Shown here piece by piece: positions 14,692-16,065 of a stretch of 16,065 nucleotides of DNA. The stretch's first letter is position 1; every line of letters begins with the position of its first letter. Both the position numbers and the translations under genes were made by a program. Source of the stretch: Myxococcota bacterium (GTDB lineage Bacteria; Myxococcota_A; Polyangia; HGW-17); the NCBI GenBank assembly GCA_018821745.1, contig JAHJLU010000536.1:1-16065 (forward strand). The letters are read 5' to 3'. The notes under the pieces are model-generated. The model was not told the DNA's origin, ran no database searches, and saw only the letters and a program-made list of their open reading frames with translations.

Positions 14692-16065
14692 TTATTTGCT
14701 CCCGCTGGTGAATCCGCCGATGGCGCTGCCCGCGATCATGAGCAGGGATTTAAGATCTTCGTCGGTGAAACGGACCTGGGCCCCGATGAAGTAATCGCGT
14801 CCACCGCCCGCTCCGGTCCGTGGGCGCTCGTTCATGAGGTCGTCCACACCGGCGATGAGGAACATGCGACGGTAGAATTCCCACTGCAGGCCGATTTTGA
14901 CCCTGGGGAAAATATTGGCGGAGAAATCGAAGATGTCGGCGTTGAGCTGGAATTTGTTATCCAGGAGATGGATGTCCATGCCCGCGCCGCCGGTGGACTC
15001 CTTGATGCCGAACCGGAAGGTGAAGATATCGATTTTTTTGGCGAACATGAAGGTGATCCGGAAGGCGTCGGTGACCGTGATTTTTTCTTCCCGGTACAAC
15101 GGCGGGCCGATCTCGGGGTTGTCGGTGCGGGTGACCGTGTAGCTGGTGTTTCTCATGCCCCGGGGATCATCGATGAGCTCCACCAGGTAATATTTGTCCT
15201 GGCGCGGGGAGATGGCCACGCTGATATAGGTCTTGACCGTGTTGGCCATGAGGTTGTACTCGGAGCGGAGCCCCACGACGGTCTCGATGTTGGAGAAGCC
15301 ACCCAGCAGATTTTTAACATCACCGGTGATTTTTTCCACGTCGTCGGCGATCTGCGAGGAGGTGATGAACTTCCCGACAGTGCCCTCGCCTTTTCGGATT
15401 TTATCGGTGATATCCTTGACGTTCTCGGTGATATCCTTGGTGTTTGAGACAATGGCCTTGGAACCGTTGAGGGAGCCATCGAGTTTATCGATGAGCTTGG
15501 ACAGTTTTACCAGGGAGACCGAGACCGTGTCGCCGATGCCGTCTATTTTTGACCCGGTGCGACCGACAATGGAGCGGAGATTCCGTGTAGTCGCTTTGAT
15601 ATCACTGAGAATCATGTGGACATCACGGGGGGCCATGGCTGTGACCGCTTTGACATCGGTGGTGATGGAGTCAAGCTTCTTGAGGAGTTTGTTGAGCGAG
15701 TCCGAGTTTGTGGTGATGGCCTTGTTGGTGTTGTCCACCAGGGTCTTGATGTTGGAGGAGGCGAGTTTTCTGACCTCAACCACGAGCTTCTTGACCTCGG
15801 GCATTATCTGCCCCACTTTTTCCACAATATCGCCCACGCTGGTGGTCTCCAGGACGAACATGATGCGTTCACCGCTCTTCAAGATACGCGAACGGCGTTC
15901 CTTCCCGGTTTTGGGATCGATCATGGTGGGAGAACCCGGATCAATCTCCAGGTAAAAACCGCCCATGATTGAGGTGGATTTTTTCGTGACCGAGGCATTT
16001 TCATAGAGGGTGACGGATCGCTCGATGAGTACATCGACACGGGCCTTGTTACCGTGGAGTCGCCG
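14692..16065 (-). CDS. MCE/MlaD-family protein with C-terminal beta-rich domain (5' partial)
   Basis: The frame is open through the right edge, so the true start lies outside the window; 457 residues remain. The first 45 residues are the end of an MCE domain (VLIERSVTLYENASV ... SIMGGFYLEIDPGSP), the hexamer-forming module of lipid-transfer systems such as Mla. Residues about 55-240 form a long helical or coiled-coil region that includes the MCE-associated IRKGEGTVGKFITSSQIADDVEKI-type motif. Residues about 250-457 are rich in alternating hydrophobic strands (for example ITFMFAKKIDIFTFRFGI and FPRVKIGLQWEFYRRMFLIAGV), like an outer-membrane barrel or lipid-binding beta domain. Substrate-binding component of an ABC-type lipid transporter is likely; the permease and ATPase would be expected beyond the window. 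The aminotransferase gene follows after 35 bases. Confidence 0.88.
   Translation of the reverse strand, partial: RRLHGNKARVDVLIERSVTLYENASVTKKSTSIMGGFYLEIDPGSPTMIDPKTGKERRSRILKSGERIMFVLETTSVGDIVEKVGQIMPEVKKLVVEVRKLASSNIKTLVDNTNKAITTNSDSLNKLLKKLDSITTDVKAVTAMAPRDVHMILSDIKATTRNLRSIVGRTGSKIDGIGDTVSVSLVKLSKLIDKLDGSLNGSKAIVSNTKDITENVKDITDKIRKGEGTVGKFITSSQIADDVEKITGDVKNLLGGFSNIETVVGLRSEYNLMANTVKTYISVAISPRQDKYYLVELIDDPRGMRNTSYTVTRTDNPEIGPPLYREEKITVTDAFRITFMFAKKIDIFTFRFGIKESTGGAGMDIHLLDNKFQLNADIFDFSANIFPRVKIGLQWEFYRRMFLIAGVDDLMNERPRTGAGGGRDYFIGAQVRFTDEDLKSLLMIAGSAIGGFTSGSK

Noticed and set aside
1..16065. CRISPR arrays, insertion sequences, toxin-antitoxin or defence genes
   Set aside because: No regularly spaced repeats, transposase or nuclease motifs, or small paired genes of that kind were found on either strand.

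Overview
The window reads as chromosomal DNA from a Gram-negative bacterium with an outer membrane. It encodes a BamA/Omp85 protein, an MCE-type lipid-transfer protein and a Flp pilin with its peptidase. The first protein carries an Asn-Asn-Cys-Asp-Gly motif of the kind common in secreted proteins of Myxococcota and other former Deltaproteobacteria, next to a pre-peptidase-C-like stretch. This favours a deltaproteobacterial or myxococcal-type lineage. That placement is inferred from gene content only. No integrase, transposase, phage gene or CRISPR array is visible.

Layout. A 5'-truncated secreted protein lies on the + strand (2-571). Everything else is on the minus strand and is best read from right to left. 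At the right edge is an MCE/MlaD-family protein whose N-terminus lies outside the window (14692-16065). It is followed closely by a class III PLP aminotransferase resembling glutamate-1-semialdehyde aminomutase (13406-14656). After a structured 259-base spacer comes an acyl-CoA synthetase (11458-13146). A small two-helix membrane protein (10908-11390) has its own apparently leaderless promoter. A Flp/type IVb pilin (10597-10845) and prepilin peptidase (9996-10559) form a pair, followed by a BamA-like protein with six or seven POTRA domains (7040-9898). Next are an EF-G-like GTPase (4750-6822) with its own promoter and a tRNA-Arg(CCU) (4578-4651). The left part holds a receiver-like protein lacking the phosphorylation Asp (3981-4529), cytidine deaminase (3490-3948), a DUF1232 protein (2794-3324) and a large exported protein of unknown function (871-2655).

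How it fits together. Much of the window concerns the cell envelope: MCE lipid transfer, outer-membrane protein assembly, pilus subunit and processing peptidase, and two secreted proteins. Translation (EF-G-like factor, tRNA) and salvage (Cdd) genes are interspersed. There is no single obvious pathway or defence system.

Regulation. The strongest unexpected signal is a 10-base sequence, TCAGCTTGAC. It occurs on the minus strand in three separate intergenic regions, each time as the -35 region of a plausible promoter: EF-G-like gene, DUF1232 gene and small membrane protein gene. Two other sequence-level signals are a set of mutually exclusive hairpins upstream of the acyl-CoA synthetase and a perfect 7-bp-arm hairpin abutting the ribosome binding site of the large exported protein. 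Gene starts were moved from the longest possible start wherever a signal peptide, a ribosome binding site or a promoter decided the matter.
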